From the NCBI RefSeq assembly GCF_032118995.1, contig NC_092668.1:7481501-7545500 (forward strand): a DNA stretch of 64,000 nt, written 5' to 3'. Of the stretch, positions 20,102 to 30,333 are shown piece after piece; position 1 is the first letter of the stretch; every line of letters begins with the position of its first letter. The position numbers were made by a program, and so were the translations under genes. The notes below the pieces were generated by a model that saw only the letters and a program-made list of their open reading frames with translations, ran no database searches and was not told the DNA's origin. The stretch comes from Asterias amurensis. Taxonomy: Eukaryota; Echinodermata; Asteroidea; Forcipulatida; Asteriidae.

Positions 20102-20373
20102 GTAATTAGGAACATCCTACCCAACACACGGTTAATTTGGTCAGACATTTTGTTAAGGGTGAAGTATCAAGGTAAAGTTAAAGGAGGGCAGAAAAACGCT
20201 GCACTTGGGATTTAAATATGTATGCAAAGAAGATACTTCGGGAGATGCAAAACGCACCTGTTATAAAACACCCCCATCTCATTAACCCTTCCCGGAAGGT
20301 GCGTACTGGCAAGACATGATTCATTTGGTTCCATCAAAATTTATCAGACGGGTTGACACTCGGAGAAAGTTTT

Positions 20374-20450
20374 GTAAAAAAAAAAAAAAAATAAAAAATA
20401 AAAGAAAATAAAAAAAAAAAAAAAATAAAAAATAAAAAAAGGGGGGGGGG
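20374..20450 (+). repeat. Poly-A and poly-G low-complexity tract
   Basis: A-rich runs broken by single T or G, ending in a run of Gs. It lies just before repeat B1 within the Ngaro-type element. Confidence 0.9.
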
Positions 20451-20486
20451 GTGTTTGGGCAAATTTTTATATCAAAATTTGCTTTG

Positions 20487-21032
20487 GCGGTAAGTTTAGG
20501 TTGTTCCTATCAACAAGAAGCTAATAGGCATTGTAGCCTGTGAGGAAGTGGTAAATTCATTTATGTGAATTGATATGGATAAATATGGTGGTAATAAAAT
20601 GATGTGATTGTATATAAAGAAGTAGATTAATTTGGTACCTTCTTGGCAACTCGCTGGAAGTGGGAACCTCATTGACCCGGAGTTTTCTCCAGTCAATGAG
20701 TGCATTTATAATTATAATAATTGTAATTAGTCTGGTACCTTCTTTGGCAAATCGCCGAGAAGTGGGAACCTTTGCGGATTGGAAATTTACCGTTCGCAAA
20801 GTGAGGGATTGGGACCCTTTGCGAATTGGTCGCAAAGTGTATTATAATGGGAACTGGTATACTTCTTTATGAGTGTGGATATCACTGGATGGAATTAAAT
20901 AAAGGGAAATCCCTTATATTATTATGAATGGGCGTTTTACCACCGAATTCAGAGTACGGAATAAATTAACTCTTGGCAGAGTTCACTACAACAACAAATC
21001 CTTGTGTCTGTGTATATTTATCAGGTGGTAAT
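20487..21032 (+). repeat. Ngaro split repeat B1
   Basis: Starts GCGGTAAGTTTAGGTTGTTC and ends TCAGGTGGTAAT, directly joined to A2. It matches B2 except at one visible position (AAATATGG here, AAATGTGG in B2). It contains short internal copies of GGTACCTTCTTGGCAACTCG, also found next to A1. Confidence 0.9.
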
Positions 21033-21276
21033 AGGGTTTAATGCGTAACGCAGTAAACCGATTTAACACCAGGAAATATGCATAATTATAGTCAGGTTGC
21101 ACAGTCGGGGCTATAAGCGATTGGGATTGTCAGGGCGCATTCAGACGTGGTTCCATTGTTCTTTTCAACCAACCAAAGCAATGCATTTGGGGAAAGGGTG
21201 CATGTCTTTCTGGGAACCGTCATTGAATATTCTGCCACCGAGGAGTTAAGATAGATTGTATAGTTTCGCAAAATTC
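21033..21276 (+). repeat. Ngaro split repeat A2
   Basis: A copy of A1. The B1-A2 junction (GGTGGTAAT then AGGGTTTAAT) equals what joining the two element ends in a circle would give, as the DIRS-type replication model predicts. Confidence 0.9.
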
Positions 21277-21372
21277 CCTCCCTCCCTCCCTGGGGTTAAT
21301 GGAAGGGTCAGGGTATTACGGAATACGTGGTACAGATTGATATGACTGATAATCTTACAACTTACACTTAAA

Positions 21373-21918
21373 GCGGTAAGTTTAGGTTGTTCCTATCAAC
21401 AAGAAGCTAATAGGCATTGTAGCCTGTGAGGAAGTGGTAAATTCATTTATGTGAATTGATATGGATAAATGTGGTGGTAATAAAATGATGTGATTGTATA
21501 TAAAGAAGTAGATTAATTTGGTACCTTCTTGGCAACTCGCTGGAAGTGGGAACCTCATTGACCCGGAGTTTTCTCCAGTCAATGAGTGCATTTATAATTA
21601 TAATAATTGTAATTAGTCTGGTACCTTCTTTGGCAAATCGCCGAGAAGTGGGAACCTTTGCGGATTGGAAATTTACCGTTCGCAAAGTGAGGGATTGGGA
21701 CCCTTTGCGAATTGGTCGCAAAGTGTATTATAATGGGAACTGGTATACTTCTTTATGAGTGTGGATATCACTGGATGGAATTAAATAAAGGGAAATCCCT
21801 TATATTATTATGAATGGGCGTTTTACCACCGAATTCAGAGTACGGAATAAATTAACTCTTGGCAGAGTTCACTACAACAACAAATCCTTGTGTCTGTGTA
21901 TATTTATCAGGTGGTAAT
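21373..21918 (+). repeat. Ngaro split repeat B2 (right end)
   Basis: A copy of B1. It ends at GGTGGTAAT; beyond that the flank (CTTCAATTAAACC) is unrelated, so this is taken as the right boundary of the element. Confidence 0.88.
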
Positions 21919-22614
21919 CTTCAATTAAACCTAGGCATATCAAAGAAACAGTTTGTGAACAATTTTTTGCGATGCAAAGTGTGTTTTCATAAGGGTTTCT
22001 AAAAGCGGTACTCATAAATGGTGGTCTTTCTTTGATGCTGAACAGAGAAATTCGACCGCTGACACACGCACGAGTTGTTACAGGTGGTTGAGTCAAAACA
22101 GGCGTTTCTCATAGGGGTATACAACTTCAAAATTGAATAATTTCCAAAGTCGCAAAAAGTCGCAACCAAATTTGGTTTTAGACTGTTCCTGAAGGTTCAG
22201 GCTACTGAAAAAAGTTAGAATTAGAGGGGGAATCGACAGCACTTTATATTTCCTATGTCTCTGATTGAAATGAATGAAAATAACGAGGCATTTTATGGGA
22301 TTTATCAGACCTTTTCAAACAGTAAACAGAAATTAAACTAATTATTAATTTAATTTTCATGAAATGTAGACTATAAACAACCATCGACACGGTTTTCATG
22401 GCATTATCTTTTATGAGTCGTTCAGGGCAGCAAGTTAAAATACCCATTAAGTTCAACGGTTTTGCCGCACTTTTTTACCATTTTGAAGAGATTTTGTTCA
22501 TTAATTCTTTCTTTTTACATACCCCTGGACTATTAAGAGCAATAACAAAATGGAAGTACTGATTTTTGAAATAATCGCCAAAAGCCTATTTTGGCGCAGT
22601 TTGACCTTGACCTG

Positions 22615-22862
22615 GCCCACTGTGTGTATCGCATGTAAAAGAACCCAGTGCACTTATCGGAAAAAGAAGGGGTTCTCCCCGGTGTTCCTGGCTGCGGCTG
22701 CTGTATGCGCTGTAGCACCTTGTAAACCCTTATACGGTGCTAACTAATTTGGTCTCAGAATTCATCACTGCAATAACCTATCTTTCTGAAAGTTTGTATA
22801 TACTCAGCACCTTGAGTAACTTGTTTGGTAGATACGTGCGCTACATAAGACTTCAATATTAT
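22615..22862 (+). mobile_element. SINE, 3' part
   Basis: The tRNA head is missing. It contains CATGTAAAAGAACCCAGTGC, GGTGTTCCTGGCTGCGGCTG, AGCACCTTGTAAACCC, and a tail with GTGCGCTACATAAGACTTC followed by ATT repeats. This is a clean example of the 3' body used to judge the interrupted copies. Confidence 0.7.
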
Positions 22863-23230
22863 TATTGTTATTATTACACTGCCGAAAACATTACAACCCC
22901 AAGTAACAATTCATCTTTATTCATTTTTTCTCAGTTATAGCTCTGTGAGCGACAGTAGGAACACATGAGTTTAACAAACAACTTTGACATGTACGTGTTT
23001 ATGTTTGTGAATTCTGTTTTGTCGACTTGAGATCCCGGTACTTAGCTTCTATGTTTAGCATTAGAGCGGACAGCTATTCTTTTGGTTAGTTGACCTTTCC
23101 TATTTGTCATGACATTACAGTCAAGTACAATTACAGTGGATATTTAAGAATAGTTAATAATTACAAAATGAGTCTTGAATGCTGTTGAAATTAATATTTT
23201 GGATATTATTAATTCCTTTATTTGTTCTTA

Positions 23231-23446
23231 GAAACACTCGCACCAATAAAACAAAAAAAATGTCGCAGAAACCATAAATTAGAGAAAGTAGATTACAAAG
23301 ATGTGGGCCAAACTCTTAGAATAAACAACACAAGGCAGATTTTATGTCAAGAAGCAGGTTTGAAAAATTTTAATTGGTTTGTACAAAGACAATTTACTGA
23401 CAACAAAATCGCTGTGTCACTTCAGAGGAAAAAACAAAATAGATAG
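23231..23446 (+). other. Unassigned open frame after a splice-acceptor-like site
   Basis: A pyrimidine-rich tract and AG end at 23231 and are followed by about 71 codons, very rich in Lys, Arg, Asn and Gln, to a TAG stop (includes TLAPIKQKKCRRNHKLEKVD). I recognise no family. It could be a terminal exon of an unknown gene, a relic, or chance. Confidence 0.2.
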
Positions 23447-23523
23447 TGGCCCGATATTTCTACCCTAGCAGAACCTTTCCAGAAGGCTCCAAGAACGAAG
23501 ATTGATTTATAAATGCAATTCAT

Positions 23524-23897
23524 AGGCAGTGGACACCATTGGTAATTACTCAAAATAATTATTAGCATAAAACCTTGCTTGGTAACGAGTATGGGGAGCT
23601 TGTGATAGTAAGTATATAACATTGTGAGGACAGGCTCTCTCTGAAGTAACGTAGTTTTTGAGAAAGAAGTATATTTACACGAATTTGATTTCAAGACCTC
23701 GGATTTAGATTTTGAGGTCTCGAAATCAAGCGTCTGAAAGCACACAACTTCATGTGACCAGGGTGTTTTTTCCTTCATTATTATCTCGCAACTTCGACGA
23801 CCGATAGAGCTCAAATTTTCACAGGTTTGTTTGATACATATCTTCAAGTGAGAAGACTGGTCTTTGACAGTTACCAATAGTGTCCAGTGTCTATTAA
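23524..23897 (-). mobile_element. TTAA-type palindromic MITE, family A
   Basis: Left end AGGCAGTGGACACCATTGG, right end AGTGTCCAGTGTCTATTAA. Internal GATTTCAAGACC/GGTCTCGAAATC arms form the inner hairpin. Confidence 0.75.
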
Positions 23898-24351
23898 ACA
23901 ATGTTTGTATGAGGAAGATTGGCTGTAGCCAGCTCGGCATTAATATCCTCTTTTGGGAGTTTGCCAAGTTCCCTTGATTGGAAAATCAACAAACAAACCG
24001 GCAAACTTTTAGTAAAAGTTTTCCACAATGTCTACCTCAAAATAAATACAACAGTCCATACCCCAGTCTATCAAATTGTACATTTATATAGTATAAAACC
24101 CTGTACAATGAATACAGCGTTATACATTTTTAATATAAAAAATATTAAAATACATGCCTTGCTCTACTTCTCCCAATTGAACTCATGATTTGAGCTTTGC
24201 ACCTTTTATTACAATCTAGTATATATCTGAAACAAAAAGTCACATCCCCTTGAGGTGATCCCCTGGCTGCCGCTTCCCAGGTTGTATCGTTATCTGGGTG
24301 TGATCCCTGGCTACACGGCTGTTTGCGGTTGAATGGCTTCTGACTGGCACC

Positions 24352-24471
24352 CCCGAACAAAGATATTGACTAAATAGGGACACTGCCAATCAAGGGCTAG
24401 ATAGCTCAGTTAGTAGAGTGCCGGCACGTTAATCCGGAGGTTCGAATCCCACTCTAGTCAATTCTTTGTTC
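24352..24471 (+). repeat. tRNA-like repeat bounded by inverted GAACAAAGA
   Basis: GAACAAAGATATTGACTAAA leads into GATAGCTCAGTTAGTAGAGT (box A), an anticodon region, and GGTTCGAATCCCACTC (a good box B), ending TTCTTTGTTC. It is the better preserved of two copies (the other at 10066). The anticodon loop lacks T33, so a working tRNA is unlikely. Confidence 0.6.
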
Positions 24472-24937
24472 AACCCCCAAAATCTAGTATAATGTCTGAT
24501 TGATGTTTTTTATTAAAAAGTTTGAGTACTTTTAAGGTTCCTTGGACAAGTTGTCTTATCATAAACCACAAAGGAAACTGACTGCGTAAATGTGTGCATC
24601 CCATGAGGGTTGTTATCGCTAAACCTCTAACGTAATGCGAACACTACAGAGACGCTGAGGTCACACGCATGTTTTTGCGCACAAAGAATAGATATCATCC
24701 AACGATTTGTCTCCTTTAGCCTCATGTGAGGGCGCTTTTTAAGAGTGAGACTTCATATTCAAGGGGTCTATAGATCTACTACTGTTAAATCGGGTAAGGG
24801 GGAGGGGTGGAGGTTGGCTGGCTTGACAGACCAAACATGGATGTCGAGCTCAATAAAGTTCTTTTCAATAACTCATCTGCTGATTAGTTGGTTGGTGGAG
24901 GGGGTGAGATGTAGAGGTTGGCTGGCTTGACAGATCA

Positions 24938-25101
24938 TCAGTCCAAGCTGTTGTAATCATCGTCTGGTTCACTTATTTTGATATTGACATCCGAAACATT
25001 TTGAAGGATGATTCTCGTTTCAGTAGATAAAGGGTTCATCTCCAGATTAATGTCAACGAGGGAGTTCCCAGAAGCTGAGACTAAGGACTGGCTGTCCAAA
25101 T
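24938..25101 (-). CDS. LRRC20: LRRC20 last coding exon
   Basis: After TTGACAG, 53 codons and TGA. SLVDINLEMNPLSTETRIIL matches the C-terminal LRR cap of LRRC20, and an acidic tail follows. The phase agrees with the previous exon. Confidence 0.85.
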
Positions 25102-28100
25102 CTGTCAATAAATTGGAATCAAACTACTTTGATTATGTACAATAGAAATTGCAAGTATAGTTTATAGTTTATAGGGTAATATAGCCGAGTGTTTAAGAGC
25201 ATCAAATTAAAGTTCAGGGCCCAATTTAATAGAGCTGCTTAAGCAAAAAAAAATTGCTTAAGCAGAAACATCCTTGCTAAGTAAAATCAGAGTACCGGCC
25301 AAGAATCAACTCATTTGTTAAATGCTCAGTAAACAACAGCTAAATACCAGTCAAAGCAATATATATGGCATGACATTTGGCCAGTAACATGTGTAAAATA
25401 AGCAAGCTATTTTTGTGCTTGAGCAAATTTTTGCTTTTAAAAGCAGCTCTATTAAATTGGCCCCTATACGAGTGCGGGTTCGAATCTCAGTTAGGACACT
25501 GGTAGAGCGAGATGCTATCCTAGAATTGCTTCTCTTCACTAAGGGGTTTAAATGGGGTACCTGTGAGGGTAGAGGTTGAAATTGGCTTTGTGACAAATGC
25601 CTCAACTGTTTTATGTAAACCCTACTTAATTGTTTCAGAGTACTTTCAGCTATCTGTTTTTTGCTTTTAGTACAAGTTTGCATCTTTAATTTAGCTCCTT
25701 TAAGTTAGCTAGAAGTTTTGTGCAGACTAGAGGAGGGTCTCAAGAGGGCGCCAAATTATATTTAAAATGTAAGACTCCAGAGAGGGCAGTATTTAGGGTG
25801 GTGCTATGAAGGAGTGTTGGCATCTACTTTTATTGTTGTTAGGAAAGGGTTATTTAAGTATTGCATATTGTTCTGGTGGGGTGTACACCCACTGCACAGT
25901 GGAATTCAAGATGTACCAGCCAGTCTTAGGTTGAAGTTGGAGGAGAGCAGTCTGTCCTAATATTCTAAATCAACGCTTGCCAAAATCCAAGGTCCTGTGT
26001 TGGCTTAAAATGTGTGGGTTGAGAAGGAAAACTTCCCAGCGCTTTTCCTGTGTGGATTTTGTCGTTTCTGGATTCTTCAGAACTGTTTTGTGTGGACCCT
26101 CGTTAGCCCTTGAAGGACATCAGTCAGTTGCATGCAACGGAGGAATCCAACCTGGGCTAGACCCTCGCCACACGCCAAATACTGAGTGGATTTAGGCGAG
26201 GATACTGTAGACGAGACAAGGTAGACTAGACCAACCATCCCCAACTCAAAGTCGCCAAAGACTTTAACTACATGTAGGACTTCATGCTGGAGTACAACAC
26301 ACCAAACATTCGTCTCCAGGAGGCTGGCATAAAGAGTTGCATAAATGCTAGAAAGAGATTTGACCAAAATGAAGGGAGAGAAGAGGGAAGCAGCCAAGGA
26401 GTCTACACCCAAAGCTACACAAAAAGGAGACTGGCAAGTAACACAATTTTGCGCATTCATATCTAACGCTTTTTTTACTGTAACCTTATGTACTGTCCTT
26501 CCGACACAAGAAGAGGCCCAGGAAGAAATAGGAAAATTTCGGTAGCGCCATATAGAAATTATCCCTATTTTCTTTCATAGCCAAGGAAAAAGTGGTGGCA
26601 GGATACGGAAACTTTTCTGAATGAAATAATTTTATCTACCTGAAATTCTGTTATTTTGTAGATTTAGTTCCTCTATCTTTGGTAGATTTGAAACAACTGA
26701 TACAGGAAAAACTCTCAAGCAGTTATTAGATGCATCAAGTTTGAGGAGAGAAGTCAGTTGGTCCAGGTTCTCTGGAAGACTTTCTAGTTTGTTGGCAGAC
26801 AGGTCAAGAACTACAAATTAGAGGAAAATTTTTAGCATTAAAAACTTCAACAGCATACATTTTCTTAGTTTAAAGGAACACGTTGCCTTGGATCGGACGA
26901 GTTGGTCTATGAAAAGCGTTTGAAACCGTTTGTTATGAAATGCATATGGTTAGAAAGATGTTTTAAAAGTAGAATATAATGATCCACACAAGTATCACTA
27001 AAAATTGCACGTTTTTCAATTTACGTCGCGAACTAACACGGTCGGCCATTTATGGGAGTCAAAGTTTTGACTCCCATAAATGGCCGACCGTGTGTTGACG
27101 AGGCAAAACGAAAACCACGCAATTTCGAGGCATATTTGTGTAGATCATTGTATTCTACTTTTACAACATCTTTCTAACCATATCAATTTTACAACAAACG
27201 GTAACAGGATGCTTTTCAAAGACCAACTCGACTGATCCAAGGCAACGTGTTCCTTTAAGTTTTGTTGTGAAGCTAAAAAAAATGCTATATAAATAAACCT
27301 TGAGGGAAACTGACCAGGGAAATTGTATCAAACTGTATCAAGTGTTAGCCCTGGAATTAAACCCCTGGTTTTGGCCTTAGTGCCCCTAGAAAAGTTGCCC
27401 ATGGGCATAGACTTAAAGATTTCATGAAGAAGTGCCCTTTGAAAATGAAAATTGTCTTGTTGCCCCCTTAAAGGTGAAACCTCATGCCTGCAGTTTTTGA
27501 AAAGGGTACTGTTCAATTCAATTCAATTTAATTCAATTTTGTCATCACAGTTTACAAATAAATAGTGAAATTTGTTTTCCCGCTTTGCACTAAAAACATT
27601 AAACGATTACAAAGTTGAAGAAAAAATTACAAATTACAAACACAATACAATAGTCAATACTGGTACAACAATAACTTTAGCAATGTGCATTGTATTTGAT
27701 TGTCCTACCTGTTAGAAGAGTAAATTTCTTGGCAAATTTAAGGGTCAGTTTCTTCAGCTCGTTATGTGATAAGTCACAAGACTTGACAGTTGCTTGCCTT
27801 GTCAGATGGAAAACGGCATCAGGGAAAGATGTCAGCAGACAGCGCGACAGGTCTGAAAAAATGTGTTGAAAATAAAAAATATTGTTTTTTTGAGCAGCCT
27901 AGATTGATAATATTAGTCCAAAATATAATTATTACCATAAAAACTTCTTGGTGAGAAGCACAGCTGTTGATAGAACGTATTAGATTGAGAAAGGATTCTC
28001 TTTGAAGTATGGTTTGAATGATTATTCACCCCAAAATACGCTCGCATGAATCGCTTCTCAGATTTGACGTTCTTGTGACTTTTGTCACTGTTTTCTCAAC

Positions 28101-28331
28101 AAGTAGGCACACTGTGCTGTATTCAACAGAAAGTTTTAATTGTGACTTTTGATATATTTTTTTTACAGCTTTAAATAAAAATACATTGACAAAAACCAAT
28201 CGTTGCCCGTAACTTTGAGTGCAACTCTGAAATATAAAGTAAATAAACAATGCTTGTCTCTCACCTAGTTTTCCATCTTCATTTGCCTGCTCACATCGGT
28301 GAACAACTCTTGTAACCTCTTCAGCTGCCAT
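24938..28331 (-). CDS. LRRC20: LRRC20-like leucine-rich repeat protein, complete (181 aa)
   Basis: Four coding exons on the - strand join in phase: 28331-28265, 27852-27709, 26810-26640 and 25101-24938. The protein starts MAAEEVTRVVHRCEQANEDG and continues KLDLSRCLLTSFPDAVFHLT. It then has repeats with CDLSHNELKKL, VLDLSANKLESLPENLDQLT, KLDASNNCLRVFP and ELNLQNNRIS, and ends in an acidic tail (SEPDDDYNSLD). Length (181 versus 184 aa in human), the short N-terminal helix and the repeat layout all match LRRC20, a small protein of unknown function. No signal peptide or membrane segment is seen. Another small LRR protein cannot be fully excluded. It converges on CCAR1. Confidence 0.85.
25183..25590 (+). 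mobile_element. SINE split by a MITE
   Basis: The head has ATAGCCGAGTGTTTAAGAGC (25187-25206). The body resumes after 25464 with a good box B-like GTGCGGGTTCGAATCTC and 'CTTCTCTTCACTAAGGGG'. The 247 bp in between are a separate element (25217-25463). Confidence 0.6.
25217..25463. mobile_element. MITE inserted in a SINE
   Basis: Inverted ends GGGCCCAATTTAATAGAGCT and AGCTCTATTAAATTGGCCCC flank a core with further inverted AAGCAA/TTGCTT blocks. No coding sequence is present. A possibly related piece with the same ends lies near 36928. Confidence 0.75.
25680..26600. other. LRRC20 intron without clear content
   Basis: This stretch lies in the last LRRC20 intron. A few short frames on the + strand (for example LQEAGIKSCINARKRFDQNE near 26310) look like worn coding sequence, perhaps of a retroelement or pseudogene, but no family is recognisable and stops are frequent. 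Confidence 0.3.
26640..26810 (-). CDS. LRRC20: LRRC20 third coding exon
   Basis: Fifty-six codons after TTTGTAG. They encode three consecutive LRR units with consensus LxxLxLxxN spacing (DLSANKLESLP, KLDASNNCLRVFP, ELNLQNNRIS). Donor GTAGAT. Confidence 0.9.
26870..27258 (+). mobile_element. TTAA-type palindromic MITE, family B
   Basis: A complete copy: TTAAAGGAACACGTTGCCTT to AAGGCAACGTGTTCCTTTAA, with the central hairpin of GGCCATTTATGGGAGTCAAA and its inverse. It lies in an LRRC20 intron. Confidence 0.85.
27505..27700 (-). mobile_element. LINE 3' end relic with pentamer tail
   Basis: On the - strand it ends in repeats of TTGAA. Next to these it has a CR1/L2-like 3' end sequence (AAATTTCACTATTTATTTGT). 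No open frame remains. It lies in an LRRC20 intron. Confidence 0.45.
27709..27852 (-). CDS. LRRC20: LRRC20 second coding exon
   Basis: Follows TTTTTTCAG. Forty-seven codons encode LSRCLLTSFPDAVFHLTRQA and CDLSHNELKKLTLKFAKKF, the first two LRR units. It is phase 1 at the end, donor GTAGGA. Confidence 0.87.
28265..28331 (-). CDS. LRRC20: LRRC20 first coding exon
   Basis: The ATG at 28331 opens 22 codons plus one base, ending before GTGAGA. The upstream frame stays open, but the LRRC20-like N-terminus (a short helix before LDLS) supports this start. Confidence 0.8.
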
Positions 28332-28780
28332 TTTAAAACCCCAATTGACGATGTGTTGTTTGATTATATTTTGCTTCTGTACAATGTAAAACAGATAATG
28401 GGGCTTTATCGGTAGGCATTTAGGCACACCTTTACAGTATACACCATCTTGATCAAGGGTAGTTGCGATAATCGTAACCCTCCATCCTCCTGATGGTCGG
28501 AGGCCATGGTCATGTTTACTTTGAAAATGGGTTGCCATCAGCGCCTGCCCTTGGCGTGTACGTCTGAGCGCAAGCCACAAAGAGTGTTCGAAAATAAACA
28601 ATGCCCGTCAATACTTGAACTATGGTGCATAGCTTACTCACTGATTCGTTGCGATAATCACAGTCTTCTTTTTTCTTATACCATGGAGGGTTCTTACCCA
28701 TTCTTACTTACCTTTCCTAGAATCCCAGTCTTTGCTTGTTTTATAAATATAGATTCAATCAATAGTATTAGCAGATTCAT

Positions 28781-30150
28781 AATTCAATTCAATTCAATTC
28801 AAAAAACTTTATTTATCCTTTACAGGCAATTACAACAGTAGACCAGCTCCATATAAAAATGTTAAGAGAAATTTATACAATATACAAAAATATAAAAATA
28901 TAACAATTACTTGACAAAATGACAAGGCAGATATGTACAAATTATATACAAGTGAATACATATAAAAACATTAAAATTTGAACAATATTAAGAACCACAA
29001 AACAATAAAACATAAACAGGTAAACAGTGGCGAACCAGACCTCCAAATAGTTGACATCCCGCACACGAAAACAGTTGAAAACAAGTGCAAAACATCAACC
29101 ATTCAGCAGAAAGAGAACTTCCTTCTATTTGTTTTGCAAAGGGGGAGTTTAAAACGACGTCCTGAAGGAAGGAATTGAAACAGTTGTTTGAGTACATGAC
29201 TATCACTGGTTAAAATTGATTGTGCTTTCCTAAGTACCTGTTGCTCACAGAACTGGGTCAGATCTCTCTGTGGCTCTCCGATAATTTTAGACCCAAGTCT
29301 GACAATTCTTCTCAAACTGTTTTTGTTCTTTACACTTAAGTTAAAATACCAGGAAATGAATGAAAAACACAACACACTCTCAATGAACGACTGATAAAAA
29401 AGACTAAGGATAGTTGTGTCAACAGAGAAGGACTTTAACTTACGGAGAAAATATAACCGTTGATGACATTTTTTAACAACTAAATCGGTGTTCTCGTCCC
29501 ATCTGAGTTTGTCATCAAAAATAGTGCCCAGGTATTTGTATTTAGCAACAATTTCTACTGCTTGATCGTGAACAATGGTCGTAGGGACAACTACACTCTT
29601 TTTTCTGAAATCCACAATAAGTTCTTTGGTTTTCTGAACATTCAATTCCAAGTACGAGTCGTCACACCACTCAACGAATTCTTTGAGAGCATCACCATGA
29701 CTATTTTCTGGCCCCGTAAGGAGTGAAATCAGAGCACTATCATCAGCATATTTAACTAACAATCTATCGTCATGGCTACTTCTACAGTTGTCTGTGTACA
29801 AAATGTACAAAAGTGGTGACAACACACAACCTTGCGGTGAACCTGTGTAGTGAATATTACATTAGAAAGTTTACCATTAACACAAACGGTTTGGGAACGA
29901 CAAGAGAGAAAATCAATTATCCAAGCAGTAAGTTGGTCACTAAGATGAAAGTCAGTTATAAGCTTTTTGGCTAAAATGTAAGGTTGCATTAAATTGAAAG
30001 CTGATGAAAAATCTGCAAAAAGAATCCTAGCATGAGAATATGGCTTCCCAAGATGAGTGTACAGTTTATTTAACATGAATAGCTTGGCATCATCAACACT
30101 ACGATTAGCCCTGTAAGCAAACTGTAGAGGATCTAACTGATTTTCTTATC
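28781..30150 (-). mobile_element. 5'-truncated non-LTR retrotransposon (CR1/L2/Rex group)
   Basis: On the - strand the reverse transcriptase begins mid-domain at about 30146 (LDPLQFAYRANRSVDDA) and continues ILFADFSSAFN. After a frameshift near 29830 it reads through the catalytic VKYADDSALISLL and ELNVQKTKELIVDFRK to the conserved C-terminal region and a stop at 29103. The 3' end carries TTGAA repeats at 28781-28802. There is no endonuclease, so it is a typical 5'-truncated, inactive insertion between LRRC20 and CFAP96. Confidence 0.85.
29103..30076 (-). pseudogene. LINE reverse transcriptase, frameshifted
   Basis: Two overlapping frames together cover RT motifs from FADFSSAFN through LSPLLYILYTDN and YADD to the thumb and C-terminal region. 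The shift lies between the SNVIFTT segment and MLSPLLYIL. Without the 5' part the protein cannot function. Confidence 0.85.
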
Positions 30151-30333
30151 AATTCAAATCAAATCGTCATGTCAACAATGATGGCTGTAAACTGCATGGT
30201 GACATCCACAACCAATATTAATCATTGACCGAGTGTTTAGTAAATGGTGTTAATGACATGATCATCATGCATTAATTTGTATTGTTGTCATACGACATAA
30301 ATTAACAGTTAACACCGGAAAATTCGGTTTATT

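Larger units (their letters stand above)
15154..21918 (+). mobile_element. Ngaro/DIRS-type tyrosine-recombinase retrotransposon, degenerate
   Basis: The structure is A1 (15154-15397), internal region, B1 (20487-21032), A2 (21033-21276), a 96-bp spacer, and B2 (21373-21918). This split-direct-repeat plan is diagnostic of Ngaro/PAT-type elements. Read by eye, A1 and A2 match over 244 bp, and B1 and B2 differ at one position in 546 bp. The internal region holds a gag-like frame, tyrosine recombinase pieces with the SKTDQ and GRWKSGALESYIR motifs, and an SGNH-like segment, in the order known for Ngaro. No reverse transcriptase or RNase H is recognisable. At 6765 bp with broken frames it cannot be autonomous. 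Confidence 0.85.

Noticed and set aside
23422..23967. 181-codon frame on the - strand
   Set aside because: It is a shadow across a palindromic family A MITE; similar frames appear in every copy of that MITE.
26077..26460. Opposite-strand frames in an LRRC20 intron as a real gene
   Set aside because: Both strands are open over the same stretch with no splice sites and no recognised domain; treated as undefined.
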